Assembly (NCBI GenBank): GCA_023384355.1
Contig: JAHDWL010000005.1
Coordinates: 27,351 to 90,613 of the forward strand
Source of the DNA: Anaerolineae bacterium
Lineage (GTDB): Bacteria; Chloroflexota; Anaerolineae; Promineifilales; Promineifilaceae
Length of the DNA: 63,263 nucleotides
Direction: 5' to 3'
Shown here: piece by piece, positions 18,572-27,748 of the stretch
Layout of the letters: each line of letters starts with the position of its first letter
How positions within the stretch are numbered: position 1 is the stretch's first letter
Notes under the pieces: generated by a model
The model's database searches: none
The model's input: the letters and a program-made list of their open reading frames with translations, nothing else
What the model was told of the DNA's origin: nothing
Translations under genes and position numbers: made by a program

Positions 18572-19326
18572 TCCGCCTCCGGGTCCAGTCGGGCTACCGA
18601 CTGCATCACAGCCAGCAGCGCCATCAGATGCTCGGTGTGTTCGGCGCGATCCACATCGCGGCGCGGCAGGGCCTCTTCGGGCACGGTCAGTCCGCAATCG
18701 GCCAGATGCGATCGGGTCATGCTCGTCCATTCATTCAGCAACAGCCCGGCGGCAGGGAAAATTCCCGCCTCCACGAGCACATCGTCATTCGGCAGCGGCA
18801 CGAACAACTGGCGGGCATAGGGCCACAGCACATTCAGCGCGGCCTGTGCGCGGCCGTGACTTTCCTCGGTCCCCAACCCCAGCCGCCGCAACCAAAGCCC
18901 GGTATGGCGCAGGTGATAGCTTTCCTCGGTGGCGATTTTTGCGGCCGCCTCGGCTAATGGGGAATAGCTGCTCGCCTTCAGGTGATTCAGCGTGACGTAC
19001 TCGGCCGCATCGAACAGATATTGCCGCACCATCGAGAAAGCCCAGTCACCACGAGGCAACTCGACCAGTTGCGCGTTGCGATACTGCCCGGCATTGCGGA
19101 AGAAGATCAGCCGGTCGGCATCCTCGCCCGTCAACTCGCCATACAGACCATACCAGATGGACGCGTGGCCCAATTCATCCAGGGCCATGTTGGTGAAAGC
19201 GATATCCTCCTCCAGAATCGGCGCGTGGCCGGTCCATTCGGAGTTGCGATGGGCCAGAACGAGTTCATCATCGGCCATCGCCAACAAACGGGCGCTCAAC
19301 GCATCGCGCACAGCTGCGTCCATCAC
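18565..19326 (-). CDS. paaC: Phenylacetyl-CoA epoxidase structural subunit PaaC
   Basis: A 253-residue ferritin-like helical protein, the non-catalytic partner of PaaA in ring epoxidation of phenylacetyl-CoA. Characteristic segments: DDELVLAHRNSEWTGHAPILEED (shown as DDELVLAHRNSEW, GHAPILEED), NMALDELGHA, FSMVRQYLFDAAEY and ATEESYHLRHTGLW. It overlaps paaB by 4 bp at its start and paaD by 7 bp at its end, so the genes are translationally coupled. Confidence 0.93.
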   Translation of the reverse strand: MMDAAVRDALSARLLAMADDELVLAHRNSEWTGHAPILEEDIAFTNMALDELGHASIWYGLYGELTGEDADRLIFFRNAGQYRNAQLVELPRGDWAFSMVRQYLFDAAEYVTLNHLKASSYSPLAEAAAKIATEESYHLRHTGLWLRRLGLGTEESHGRAQAALNVLWPYARQLFVPLPNDDVLVEAGIFPAAGLLLNEWTSMTRSHLADCGLTVPEEALPRRDVDRAEHTEHLMALLAVMQSVARLDPEAEW

Positions 19327-19862
19327 TCCTCCCCCTCTTCGCCGCGGCGAATCTTCTGCATGGTGAAGACAGTGTGATACTGGTTGGGCATGCGAAACAG
19401 CTTGCTCGTCGCCGCCTCAAAGCCGGGCAGATCGCTTTGCGGGCTGGCGGTGATCGCCTCAACAGGACAGGCCCACCAGACGATGCCTGGCACGTCGGTG
19501 AACGTGTCGGCTGCGGTCTGCAACGCCGCTTCCACAGAGCGGGCTGTCACCTCGCCCACATAATCGACGTAGGTCATCGTCTGCCGTTGCGATTGCTTGC
19601 TGAACACCGCGTACCGGCCACTATCCCCGCTATCTTCAATTTCAACGGCATCGCCGGCCGCCAACTGCTCGGCCGTCCGGCGTGCGATGGCGGCGTCCGG
19701 CACAACCCACAAGGCGACACATGCCGGTCGCCGGGCGAACACATTACGGGCGTTCATCAGCGCCAGTTCCGCGTCCGGTGCGTGAACCGAGCCGACGTTG
19801 CGGAATGGCCCGTCCGTCCGATCCTGCTTGAATACCTCATAGCGCGGCCATTGGTCTGTCAT
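19323..19862 (-). CDS. paaB: Phenylacetyl-CoA epoxidase subunit PaaB, with duplicated PaaB domain
   Basis: A 179-residue protein, about twice the usual length of PaaB (about 95). Copy 1 (residues 7-56) has YEVFKQDRTDGPF, VGSVHAPDAELALMNAR and LWVVPDAAI. Copy 2 (about 84-137) has YAVFSKQSQRQTM, VGEVTARSVEAALQTAA and VWWACPVEAI. The two align by eye along their length. PaaB bridges PaaAC units in the multicomponent oxygenase. The start overlaps no gene; 85 bp separate it from paaA. Confidence 0.85.
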   Translation of the reverse strand: MTDQWPRYEVFKQDRTDGPFRNVGSVHAPDAELALMNARNVFARRPACVALWVVPDAAIARRTAEQLAAGDAVEIEDSGDSGRYAVFSKQSQRQTMTYVDYVGEVTARSVEAALQTAADTFTDVPGIVWWACPVEAITASPQSDLPGFEAATSKLFRMPNQYHTVFTMQKIRRGEEGEE

Positions 19863-19947
19863 GGTAGTCGTCAGTATCCTGTCAACAGCGAGGCAGCGGT
19901 GCAGTCATCAGTCGTGCCTATTCCAAATAAATCAGCGCCGTCGCGCC

Positions 19948-20880
19948 TCAACCCATCGCTTGAGCATATGCCGCGGCCGCCTCGCGCACCCAGCGGCCGT
20001 CCTCGTGAGCTTTTCGTCGCGCGGCCAGCCGGGAGGCGTTCATCGGCCCATCGCCCTTGATCACCCGCCAGAACTCATCCCAGTCGATCTCGCGGCCGAC
20101 CCAGTGGCCGGTAGCTTCATCATAGTGCATCTCCGGGTCGGGAACACTAAGGCCGAGCGCCTGAATCCCGGGGACAAGTTCGTCGAGGAACTCCTGTCGC
20201 AGCTCATCGTTGGTCCGGGTCTTAATCCCCCAGCGCATCAGTTGCGGCGTGTTGGGCGAGTCGCTGTCGTGCGGGCCGAACATCATCAGCGCCGGCCACC
20301 ACCAGCGGTCGATGGCTTCCTGCGCCATCTGCTTTTGCGCCGGCGTGCCCTGGGAATAGCGGATGATCATCTCCTGCCCCTGCTTCTTGTGGAAGCCCTC
20401 CTCAGCACAGATGCGCACCATCGCCCGCGAGTAGGGACCGTAGGAGCAATGGGCCAGCATCGTCTGGTTCATGATCGCCGCGCCGTCGACCAGCCAGCCG
20501 ATGGCGGCCACGTCAGCCCAGCCCAGCGTAGGGTAGTTGAAAACGCTGGCGTACTTCGCCCGGCCCTCGAGCAACGCGTCAATCATCTCATCGCGGCTTA
20601 TGCCCAGTGTCTCGGCGGCATGATAGAGGTATTGGCCATGCCCAGCCTCGTCCTGCACCTTGGCCAGCAGCACCATCTTGCGCCGGAGATTGGGCGCGCG
20701 GGTAATCCACGCCCCCTCCGGCAACATGCCGACGACCTCGCTGTTGGCGTGCTGCGAGATCATGCGGATGAGCTGCTTGCGGTAGGCGTCGGGCATCCAG
20801 TCGCCCGGCTCGATCTTCTCGCCGCGGGCGATGCGGGTCTCAAACTCGGCTAGTCTGGTGTCATATGTCGGATCGTCCAT
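19948..20880 (-). CDS. paaA: Phenylacetyl-CoA 1,2-epoxidase catalytic subunit PaaA
   Basis: A 310-residue di-iron oxygenase subunit. The metal ligands sit in [29 protein letters not shown] (ExxH) and [13 protein letters not shown] (ExxH), typical of PaaA. It oxidises the aromatic ring of phenylacetyl-CoA in aerobic degradation. The start is the ATG at 20880, with GGAG about 11 nt upstream; the longer frame beyond it is not PaaA-like. It is the first gene of paaABCD. No reductase paaE lies in the window. Confidence 0.94.
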   Translation of the reverse strand: MDDPTYDTRLAEFETRIARGEKIEPGDWMPDAYRKQLIRMISQHANSEVVGMLPEGAWITRAPNLRRKMVLLAKVQDEAGHGQYLYHAAETLGISRDEMIDALLEGRAKYASVFNYPTLGWADVAAIGWLVDGAAIMNQTMLAHCSYGPYSRAMVRICAEEGFHKKQGQEMIIRYSQGTPAQKQMAQEAIDRWWWPALMMFGPHDSDSPNTPQLMRWGIKTRTNDELRQEFLDELVPGIQALGLSVPDPEMHYDEATGHWVGREIDWDEFWRVIKGDGPMNASRLAARRKAHEDGRWVREAAAAYAQAMG

Positions 20881-21228
20881 TGGCCTGCGCTCCGTTGAGT
20901 GGGATAGAAGATAGTATAATGGAAAGTGGGGATTTCGGGAAAAACCTGGCATCTGTTGATGCAGCACTTCCGGCCGGGCAATCTCCATTTACCTGGCGAC
21001 TCGCACCACTGTTAGTCATCCCGGGTCACCGACGGCGCTCAAAAAATGAAATGGTACTGAAACATTAAGCGGCTGCGCGCCGAAATGGTCCGACATGCAT
21101 CGATACACCCTCGACAGGTATGGTCGAAATATGCCTAACCCTGTTGGTCATCAGGAATATGCCGTTTTTCATGTGGATTCGATATAATGGGCGTCGAGGT
21201 AAAATGATCGAAGCATGTGGGAGGCATC
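20881..21228. promoter_or_regulatory. Divergent promoter region of paaA and the HTH gene
   Basis: This 348-bp gap has no gene I can support. Toward paaA the minus strand carries TATACT (20913-20918), then a GGAG before the ATG. Toward the HTH gene the plus strand carries a perfect TATAAT (21183-21188), no clear -35, and a GGGAGG Shine-Dalgarno at 21219-21224. No obvious PaaR-type palindrome stands out. Confidence 0.5.
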
Positions 21229-22050
21229 ATGACGGCGAATCAGACACTACTATCAGCGGAAGACAAGGTCGTGCTGGAGCAAATCGCAGCCACGAGACAG
21301 GATATCGAAGGACAGCGAGCCGCGGCCATTCTGGCGATCGCCAACGGGCAGAGTTATGCCGAGGCAGCAGCAGCGATTGGCCTGACCGATGGCCAGGTAA
21401 GCTACGCCGTCCGCAAATTCCGCGAACAGGGTCCGGGTGCATTCTCAGCCATCGAACGTTCTGCTGCAGTTGCGACGGCGGAAACAGAGCCGGAGGCGGA
21501 AGCGGAGCAACTGCGCGCGCTGGTAAACGAGCTGAATGCCCGGGTAGCGGAACTGGAGCAGATGGTGGAGGTCAAACAGGGAACCACAGGCAGCGCGCCA
21601 TATACGCCGGCGGGATTATTGGCGATGATTCGCGACAACGTCCACAAGATGACGCCCGAAATGCAACTCGATGTACTCCGCAATTTCCAGTCGATGTCGG
21701 TCGAGGATTTGCTCGATCTGGAAACGTGGAAGGGTATGGCCTACATGATGGCTTATTCGGCCCGCTTCCAGGCCGATCAGATGCGCGGCAAGGTGTCGGA
21801 TACGATCAATCAGGTCGTGCCCGAACCTATCCAGCCCGGTCGGCTATGGCAGGTGGGCAAATCCAGCCTCGATCGGGTTACGCCTGAATTCGCCAAGCAG
21901 ATTCTGAGCACGTTCCAGGGCGCGACCCGCGAGGACTTGCTGGACCCAAACACATGGAAAGGCGTCTGGTACATGATCACCTACTCGATACAGTTCCAGG
22001 CAGAGCAGTTAAAGCAACGCCTGACTGCGGCCGAAGAAGCGCAGGATTAA
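21229..22050 (+). CDS. HTH and coiled-coil protein with a tandem C-terminal repeat, function unknown
   Basis: A 273-residue protein. Residues 10-70 look like a homeodomain-type helix-turn-helix of the transposase/regulator kind (QRAAAILAIANGQSYAEAAA then IGLTDGQVSYAVRKFREQG). A Glu/Ala-rich coiled coil covers about 85-120. Two related units follow: TPEMQLDVLRNFQSMSVEDL with DLETWKGMAYMMAYSARFQA, and TPEFAKQILSTFQGATREDL with DPNTWKGVWYMITYSIQFQA. I start at 21229 because the GTG at 21217 falls on the Shine-Dalgarno. It precedes an SCP2-like gene by 32 bp and may be a regulator or lipid-associated factor. No named family comes to mind for the repeat. Confidence 0.7.
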   Translation: MTANQTLLSAEDKVVLEQIAATRQDIEGQRAAAILAIANGQSYAEAAAAIGLTDGQVSYAVRKFREQGPGAFSAIERSAAVATAETEPEAEAEQLRALVNELNARVAELEQMVEVKQGTTGSAPYTPAGLLAMIRDNVHKMTPEMQLDVLRNFQSMSVEDLLDLETWKGMAYMMAYSARFQADQMRGKVSDTINQVVPEPIQPGRLWQVGKSSLDRVTPEFAKQILSTFQGATREDLLDPNTWKGVWYMITYSIQFQAEQLKQRLTAAEEAQD

Positions 22051-22082
22051 CAAGCTGCCAGAGCGAAACAGGGGCAAGGTCG

Positions 22083-22502
22083 ATGCCGATCTATTCCAGT
22101 GATACACAATTATATACCTGCTTCCGGCAACTGTTCGGCATCATCGAGACGCATGATCCGAAGGCGGCCGATGCCCTGTTGAAAGCCTCCCTGGCAATCA
22201 CCTTCACATGCAACTCGCCCACGGCAACAATCACAATTGACGCTCGCCGCGCGCCGGTGCAATTGCTATATGGCGAATCAAAATTGAACCCGACAATCGA
22301 AGTCGGACTAGCAGCCAATACATTGCACTGCCTGTTGCTGGGAGAGATCCGCCTGACAAAGGCCATAGGCAATGGGCTGGTGGACCTGAAAGGGCCGGTG
22401 TGGAAAACATTATCGCTGGCCGACCTCTTCCACCACGCACAGCAGTTTTATCCGGGAGTATTGAGCGAGGCGGGGCTGCCGGTGACGTGTCCAAAGCCGT
22501 AG
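22083..22502 (+). CDS. SCP2-like sterol/lipid-binding domain protein
   Basis: A 139-residue protein. The segment ATITIDARRAPVQLLYGESK, followed by EVGLAANTLHCLLLGEIRLTKAIGNG and ending LKGPVWKTLSLADLF, follows the SCP2 sterol-carrier pattern (a beta-sheet strand with charged tip, then a helix and a final ligand-pocket helix); the match is by pattern only. The start is the ATG at 22083. It is probably co-transcribed with the HTH gene and might bind a lipid cofactor or polyprenyl species. Confidence 0.55.
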   Translation: MPIYSSDTQLYTCFRQLFGIIETHDPKAADALLKASLAITFTCNSPTATITIDARRAPVQLLYGESKLNPTIEVGLAANTLHCLLLGEIRLTKAIGNGLVDLKGPVWKTLSLADLFHHAQQFYPGVLSEAGLPVTCPKP

Positions 22503-22630
22503 TTTTACCGGGTTGGCTGCGTCTGAAGAACAACCCATTCGACGTTGAGTAAACAATTACAGAGGCTTGTTCTGCATGAGCACTCATGTAATATTGCTTG
22601 GTTGGGCAAAATCAAACATTGGGAGAGTTT

Positions 22631-23863
22631 ATGGACGAAACGATTGACCTCCGCCCGTATGTTAACGCGCTCGTACGGCGGTGGTGGGTCATTCTGGGAG
22701 CAATCATCGCGTGTATTTTGCTTGCAGTTATATTGTATGCATCCCAGGCCAAGTATCGGGCCACAGCACTCATCGCCGTGACCGATCCGGTCCAACGCCT
22801 CGCGTTTGATTCCCGTATAACCAGCTCTTTTGACCTCAAAGCACTCCTCCAGGCGTATCCGGAACTGGCAATGAGCGATGGAGTGATGTCAGCCTTGCTT
22901 GAAAAAGCCGGAACGCTGTCAGGAGGTGCCATTAAAAATATCGAACAGCTACGCGAAATGGTCGAAGTCGAAGATGGCCCCGACCCACGGCTCGTCCGTC
23001 TGGCGGTGCGTTCAGAAGATCCTCAACTGGCAACCGATCTTGCAAATGCCTGGGCCACCGTGTTCGTGTCTGCGGTCGATGGTATTTATGGCGCTCCTGG
23101 TGGCGATGTTGCGTTCTTCAATGACCAATTAGCCGAGACCGACCAACGATTGCGAGCCGCCGAGAACGCTCTGATCGAGTTTCAGTCCGGCAGTCGATTA
23201 GGCATCGTCGATAATGAACTGCTTTCGTTAAGCCAATTGCAAGCCACATATCTGGCCGACCAACGGCAACTCACGCTGACGATTGATGATATCCACGCCC
23301 TGCGTAACCAGATTGAAGCCGGAAACGGGGATTCAGTTACTATAGCAGACCAACTTACCGCCCTGCAGCTACAGCTCAATGTTTATGAAAGCGCTCTCAG
23401 CACGTCCACAGACAGATTGCAATTGCTGATTAACCCCGAAGCGAACCTCACAAGCGCCGAACGCGCGGAACAAATTGCACTCCTCGATGGATTGGCCCGC
23501 TCAGCTGAAGCCGAACTGGATGAAATCGATTTGCGACTACTGGAATTGGAGCCGCGCATTTTTACATTACAGCGTGAGAAGGAATCGCTCTCCCATCAGT
23601 ACGAGGAACTGTCGCGCAACCGTGACGTGGCCGAGGAAACTTATTTAACGCTGGCGCGCAAGATCGACGAGGTGCGCATCCAATCCAGCAATGATAGCAA
23701 CAGCCTGCGGGTGGCTAGTCTGGCGACTGTTCCGATTGAACCTGATCGACCGAATCTTTTTATCCTCATTGCCATTGCCTGCCTGTCTGGCCTTCTTATC
23801 ATCACAGGTATACTCCTTGGCCTAACCTATTGGAAAAACGGAAACGATCAGGCAAGCGGGTGA
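22631..23863 (+). CDS. Wzz/GumC-type polysaccharide chain-length or export protein
   Basis: A 410-residue inner-membrane protein. One helix near residues 23-43 (WWVILGAIIACILLAVILYA) and one near 372-398 flank a large domain with long coiled coils (about 150-340, rich in AETDQRLRAAENALIEF-like heptads). The N-terminal IDLRPYVNALVRRWWVI is the Wzz signature. It has no BY-kinase domain. The start is the ATG at 22631 with GGGAGAG directly upstream, not the earlier frame start at 22598. It heads the polysaccharide locus. Confidence 0.85.
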   Translation: MDETIDLRPYVNALVRRWWVILGAIIACILLAVILYASQAKYRATALIAVTDPVQRLAFDSRITSSFDLKALLQAYPELAMSDGVMSALLEKAGTLSGGAIKNIEQLREMVEVEDGPDPRLVRLAVRSEDPQLATDLANAWATVFVSAVDGIYGAPGGDVAFFNDQLAETDQRLRAAENALIEFQSGSRLGIVDNELLSLSQLQATYLADQRQLTLTIDDIHALRNQIEAGNGDSVTIADQLTALQLQLNVYESALSTSTDRLQLLINPEANLTSAERAEQIALLDGLARSAEAELDEIDLRLLELEPRIFTLQREKESLSHQYEELSRNRDVAEETYLTLARKIDEVRIQSSNDSNSLRVASLATVPIEPDRPNLFILIAIACLSGLLIITGILLGLTYWKNGNDQASG

Positions 23864-24888
23864 TCAGCCGGGCTACAGACGTTATATTAAAAATCATGGC
23901 TGTGTCCGTTCGCCGTAGTTTCGTCTATGGTTTGCTGATCGCTGGGGTTATCCTTGCCTGTCTGATTCCAAATCACAATGAAATCAGCTCTGCGTTAGCC
24001 CGAAACGCAGGCTTTATCTCGCTAAACCATGCCAAAGCCACTACAACCGGTTTCGACAATGAAACAATAGTGCTAAAAGGCATCGAATTTCTGGAACTGG
24101 CAACAGTGGACGACCCCAACAGCCTCACTGCTTGGCGGGGACTCGGGTTTCTGTATCTGATGCGTGGAGAAGAGGAGAAGGCGTTAAGAGCCTGGCGTCA
24201 ATCCAGGATAATGCAAACTGAATTGTTAACCCGAGGCACATTAGCCAGATATGCCGGAGACTTGGATGATGCATTACGTTGGTTTCAGCGGGCTGTGCAC
24301 GTGGATCCAACCAAGCCAGAAGGATGGTTACAGACCGGGTTCGTTTACGAGTTACGTGGAGAGTCAAGCGATGCCATGGCCATTTATAAGGCCGGATCGC
24401 AATCCATACCAAACAACAGCGATCTACCTTTTCGTTTGGCCCGACTCATCAGCCGCAAACCTGAACCGATTGATTGGGAATCTGTACTTGATCTGACTGA
24501 CCACGCTATTACCCTTGATAATTTTCTCTTTGTTTGGAATGAAACCCAATCCCATGTACTTAGAGCGGACAGTTTGCGCCAATTGGGACGTGAAGCGGAC
24601 GCGCTGGATGAATATGAATGGGTTGTTGGACAGTATCCTGATGAATATTGGGCTACTCTCCGTTATGGAGAATTGACGTGGCAAGTTGAAAACGATCTAG
24701 ACAAGTCGGTGAAACTATTGGAAAGGGCAATTAGATTGGATAGCGCGAGCAAATGGGCCTATCGAGCACTCGGCCTTGTTTATGATGCAGCCGGCCAACA
24801 CGACCAAGCAGCGGGACTTTTCAACATTGTACTTTCAATCGACCCCGATGACCAAATCGCCCAAGCATGGTTCAAACAGCACCAATAG
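23860..24888 (+). CDS. Membrane-anchored TPR protein
   Basis: A 342-residue protein with one N-terminal transmembrane segment (about 17-37, FVYGLLIAGVILACLI) and tetratricopeptide repeats from about 70 onward: SLTAWRGLGFLYLMRGEEEKA, PTKPEGWLQTGFVYELRGES and ASKWAYRALGLVYDAAGQHD (each within 21 residues of its helix pair). I take the GTG at 23860, which overlaps the previous stop by 4 bp; an ATG at 23896 is possible. It probably scaffolds the polysaccharide synthesis complex. Confidence 0.75.
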   Translation: MISRATDVILKIMAVSVRRSFVYGLLIAGVILACLIPNHNEISSALARNAGFISLNHAKATTTGFDNETIVLKGIEFLELATVDDPNSLTAWRGLGFLYLMRGEEEKALRAWRQSRIMQTELLTRGTLARYAGDLDDALRWFQRAVHVDPTKPEGWLQTGFVYELRGESSDAMAIYKAGSQSIPNNSDLPFRLARLISRKPEPIDWESVLDLTDHAITLDNFLFVWNETQSHVLRADSLRQLGREADALDEYEWVVGQYPDEYWATLRYGELTWQVENDLDKSVKLLERAIRLDSASKWAYRALGLVYDAAGQHDQAAGLFNIVLSIDPDDQIAQAWFKQHQ

Positions 24889-24909
24889 CAAACCGTTAGT
24901 ATCAATTCA

Positions 24910-26409
24910 ATGAACCGTTCAACGCGCTTATTCCATCGTTCCTTCGTCTTCAACGCTCTGTTTGGGCTTGAGGCTGGGTCAATGTTCCTGATCGACATCG
25001 CCCTCGCGGCCGCCTTGGGACTCGGTGCGCACTCCGATATCCTGTATGCGGCATGGGGCTTGCCACACATTATCGGCCGTGGTGCTTTCCAAAGCCTGAC
25101 AAACTCCCTCATTGGTCTTTTTGGTGAAGGTGCGGACGAAAGCTCCATCTTCTCCCAGACGCTCACTGTCATCGGCATCGTCTCCTTTGTCGCAGCGCTG
25201 TTCATGTCCCTGACCAGTCGCTGGTGGCTTCCACTAAGCGTCCCGGGAGCGTCGGCAGAAATTCGCATCGAAGGCACGTCCCTGGCAGCTATCCTTGCCT
25301 GGCTGATTGCCTTTCTGGCGGTCGCCGAAACCCAGCGAGCAATTTACTACCGGTTGGGTCAGAATTACATTCCGTCTATCGCCCGGATAACCGGAGCCTT
25401 CGCCTCTATCGCCCTCATTGCGCTGGCGACGAGCAAACAGGATTTGATGTTGGCAGCGCTTGGACTTGTCGTCGGCGCGGCCACCGAAATGGTGGTTTGC
25501 TTTGCCGGGCTGGAACGCATGGGTCAACGGTTTCGGTTTTCCTGGCCGCAGGCAGATGAACTACGACGAATGGTACATGTCATCAGCTTGCCGTTATTGG
25601 GCCAAGGCCTGGTAATCTCCGCCGGGATTGCCGAAAGAGCTATCGCTTCCTATCTAGGACCGGGCGCGGTAACAGCAGTTGCCTATGCCTTCCGCATCTT
25701 CAACGTGTTGGAACGGTTTATCTTTCGGGGTTTCGTCATCTCCACAATTCAAGCCTATGCATCAGGCATCAAGGGAAACTGGCAGCGAGATACACGCCTG
25801 CTAGTACTAATCGCAATCCCTATTATGGTCATTTTCGCCACATTATCCGTCCCCTTAATCTCCATCGCATTTGAGCGCGGTCGTTTCAATGCCGAATCTA
25901 CACAAATGGTCGCTCTCGCATTGCAAGCCTATGCTCCGGCCATTCCTATCATCGCTCTGAATCGGATACCCTACGCTATGGCTTTCGCCCAGACCAGGAG
26001 TCGCGAATTACTCATCTATGCCGCCATTTTCTCCATCACTCTTGTTTCGGCCGAGATTGCGATGGTTGCCGCAGGACTAACGCTTGAAGCATTTGGTTTT
26101 GCATACACCCTGGGGATAGCCCTCGCCACATTGTGGATCTATCCCCGAGTCCGAATCGATGAGATGCGAGGTATGTGGTCGATAAAGGAAGTATCCCGAT
26201 TATTAGGAGCCGGTCTTATTACGCTCGCCGGAACCGCCGCGATTGTTTACGCTCTGCAACAAGCGCTTGCCGGTTGGGCTTTAGCCCAATGGGTCGTTGT
26301 TATTACGGGTAGCATCTCGAGTGTGCTGTTGCTTGTATCTGCTGCCCAAATGCTGCATCTAGTGGATGCAGGCCAACTCGCTTATCTTTTTCGCGGAAGT
26401 CGCCGGTGA
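24910..26409 (+). CDS. MurJ/MviN-superfamily lipid-linked glycan flippase (Wzx-like)
   Basis: A 499-residue membrane protein with 12-14 hydrophobic helices. Its N-terminus (ALFGLEAGSMFLIDIALAAALGLGAHSDILYAAWGLP) and the pattern FERGRFNAEST late in the protein recall the MurJ motif FQRGAFD. Located inside an exopolysaccharide locus, it may flip lipid-linked repeat units rather than lipid II. Both are possible. Confidence 0.78.
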   Translation: MNRSTRLFHRSFVFNALFGLEAGSMFLIDIALAAALGLGAHSDILYAAWGLPHIIGRGAFQSLTNSLIGLFGEGADESSIFSQTLTVIGIVSFVAALFMSLTSRWWLPLSVPGASAEIRIEGTSLAAILAWLIAFLAVAETQRAIYYRLGQNYIPSIARITGAFASIALIALATSKQDLMLAALGLVVGAATEMVVCFAGLERMGQRFRFSWPQADELRRMVHVISLPLLGQGLVISAGIAERAIASYLGPGAVTAVAYAFRIFNVLERFIFRGFVISTIQAYASGIKGNWQRDTRLLVLIAIPIMVIFATLSVPLISIAFERGRFNAESTQMVALALQAYAPAIPIIALNRIPYAMAFAQTRSRELLIYAAIFSITLVSAEIAMVAAGLTLEAFGFAYTLGIALATLWIYPRVRIDEMRGMWSIKEVSRLLGAGLITLAGTAAIVYALQQALAGWALAQWVVVITGSISSVLLLVSAAQMLHLVDAGQLAYLFRGSRR

Positions 26410-26489
26410 TAACCATCGATGTGTTGTTCATTATTCCCCCTCAACCGGTTACAAAGCGCAAGTGCCCCCCACCTTCTAGACCTGCCAAA

Positions 26490-26518
26490 TTGTTACGAAT
26501 TTCGACAGTTGTTATAAT
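26490..26518 (+). promoter_or_regulatory. Promoter in front of the glycosyltransferase at 26621
   Basis: TTGTTA (26490-26495), 17-bp spacer, TATAAT (26513-26518). The start site would be near 26525. This allows expression independent of the upstream Wzz-flippase genes. Confidence 0.6.
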
Positions 26519-26620
26519 GAAATCGGCCGGTTTGCTTCTGCCATCAGACAACGAATCGGAGAGCGGCGATAATTCATTGATTCTTAGGACGATTGGCGTG
26601 ATGAAGTTAAAGGTATTTAG

Positions 26621-27742
26621 ATGAAAGGAACTGCCGTCATCATCGCGGTAGTCCACTGGCATTTCACGTGGCAGAGCCAACACAACATGGCAGTAGGGCT
26701 AACGGAGCATGATTACCAAGTATTATACGTTGAACCCATCCCGAAGCGGTGGCCTCCACTAAAAGAATTTAATCGAGTAGCAGGCAGAATCACCGGCAAT
26801 AGTCTGGCTGCAGGAGTATGCGAGCAGCCCCTGTTCCCCGGCATTGAGCTGATAACCCCGCGCATGGTACCTGATGTTGGCCCGGTGATGCAGGGTATCA
26901 ATCGTCACTTGTTAGTACCTCAGCTCACAAAAAAAATTCTCCAGCATGTAGTGCGGCCGCTGGTGGTAATAAATTATTTACCGATCCCGGCATCGTTATC
27001 TCTAATGGACATGCTCAAACCGGATGCGACTATCTATCATTGCATAAACGACTGGGTACATGATCCATACGCTCCAGCAGGAAAGGTTGAGGCTGAATTA
27101 GCGTCAAAAGTCGACATGGTTTGGGCTGATTCACCCGTTAATCTCGCTCGCACCCGCACCTTGGCCGAAAACGTTGTCGAGTTGAAGCATGGCGTAAACA
27201 TCGACTTGTTCGCGCGAGCACGAAAGGAACCTGGACCACCACCCGATAGACCGTTATGCGCCTATTTCGGCACGCTGGGAATCAGCAACGATTTGGACCT
27301 TTTGCGAGCTGTCAGCCATCGTTATCGACTGCGCCTCATCGGCCCGATACGCATCGGCCTCGAAGGATTTTCGAAAGAGACAGAGATCATCGGCCCTGTC
27401 CCCCACGAGGACATCCCCGCTCAGTTACGCGATGTTGATGTTCTTCTTCTACCTTACGCGCATTCAGCTCACAACGACAGCGTGATGCCGTCCAAGCTAT
27501 TTGAGTGTCTGGCAACGGGTAAGCCGACCGTCGCATGTGGACTGAAAACGCTCTACGATTATGAAGAACTCTTCTATATTCGCGAGACCCCTGAAGAATT
27601 TCTGGATGCCATCCTCGTTGCCGCACATGAGCCACCAACGTTACAAGCGCCACGTATCGCACGCGCGGAAGAACATAGCTATGCAAGACGGATGATGAGA
27701 ATTGACCGTTACATTCAGCAAATCCTGGAGGCAAAGAAGTAG
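26621..27742 (+). CDS. Glycosyltransferase (GT-B fold)
   Basis: A 373-residue GT-B-type protein. The N-terminal half has YVEPIPKRWPPL and YHCINDWVHD; the C-terminal half has a nucleotide-sugar domain: AYFGTLGISNDLDLL, IIGPVPHEDIPAQL, DVLLLPYAHSAHNDSVMPSK and the ribose-binding stretch LFECLATGKPTVACGL. These are the features of GT4/teichuronic-acid TuaH-like enzymes. The donor and acceptor are unknown. It precedes the polymerase gene by 6 bp. Confidence 0.82.
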   Translation: MKGTAVIIAVVHWHFTWQSQHNMAVGLTEHDYQVLYVEPIPKRWPPLKEFNRVAGRITGNSLAAGVCEQPLFPGIELITPRMVPDVGPVMQGINRHLLVPQLTKKILQHVVRPLVVINYLPIPASLSLMDMLKPDATIYHCINDWVHDPYAPAGKVEAELASKVDMVWADSPVNLARTRTLAENVVELKHGVNIDLFARARKEPGPPPDRPLCAYFGTLGISNDLDLLRAVSHRYRLRLIGPIRIGLEGFSKETEIIGPVPHEDIPAQLRDVDVLLLPYAHSAHNDSVMPSKLFECLATGKPTVACGLKTLYDYEELFYIRETPEEFLDAILVAAHEPPTLQAPRIARAEEHSYARRMMRIDRYIQQILEAKK

Positions 27743-27748
27743 CCTCCT

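Noticed and set aside
26406-26624. 72-codon open frame between the flippase and the glycosyltransferase
   Set aside because: It starts at a weak GTG overlapping the flippase stop and runs through the promoter at 26490-26518. Composition and the embedded promoter mark it as intergenic.
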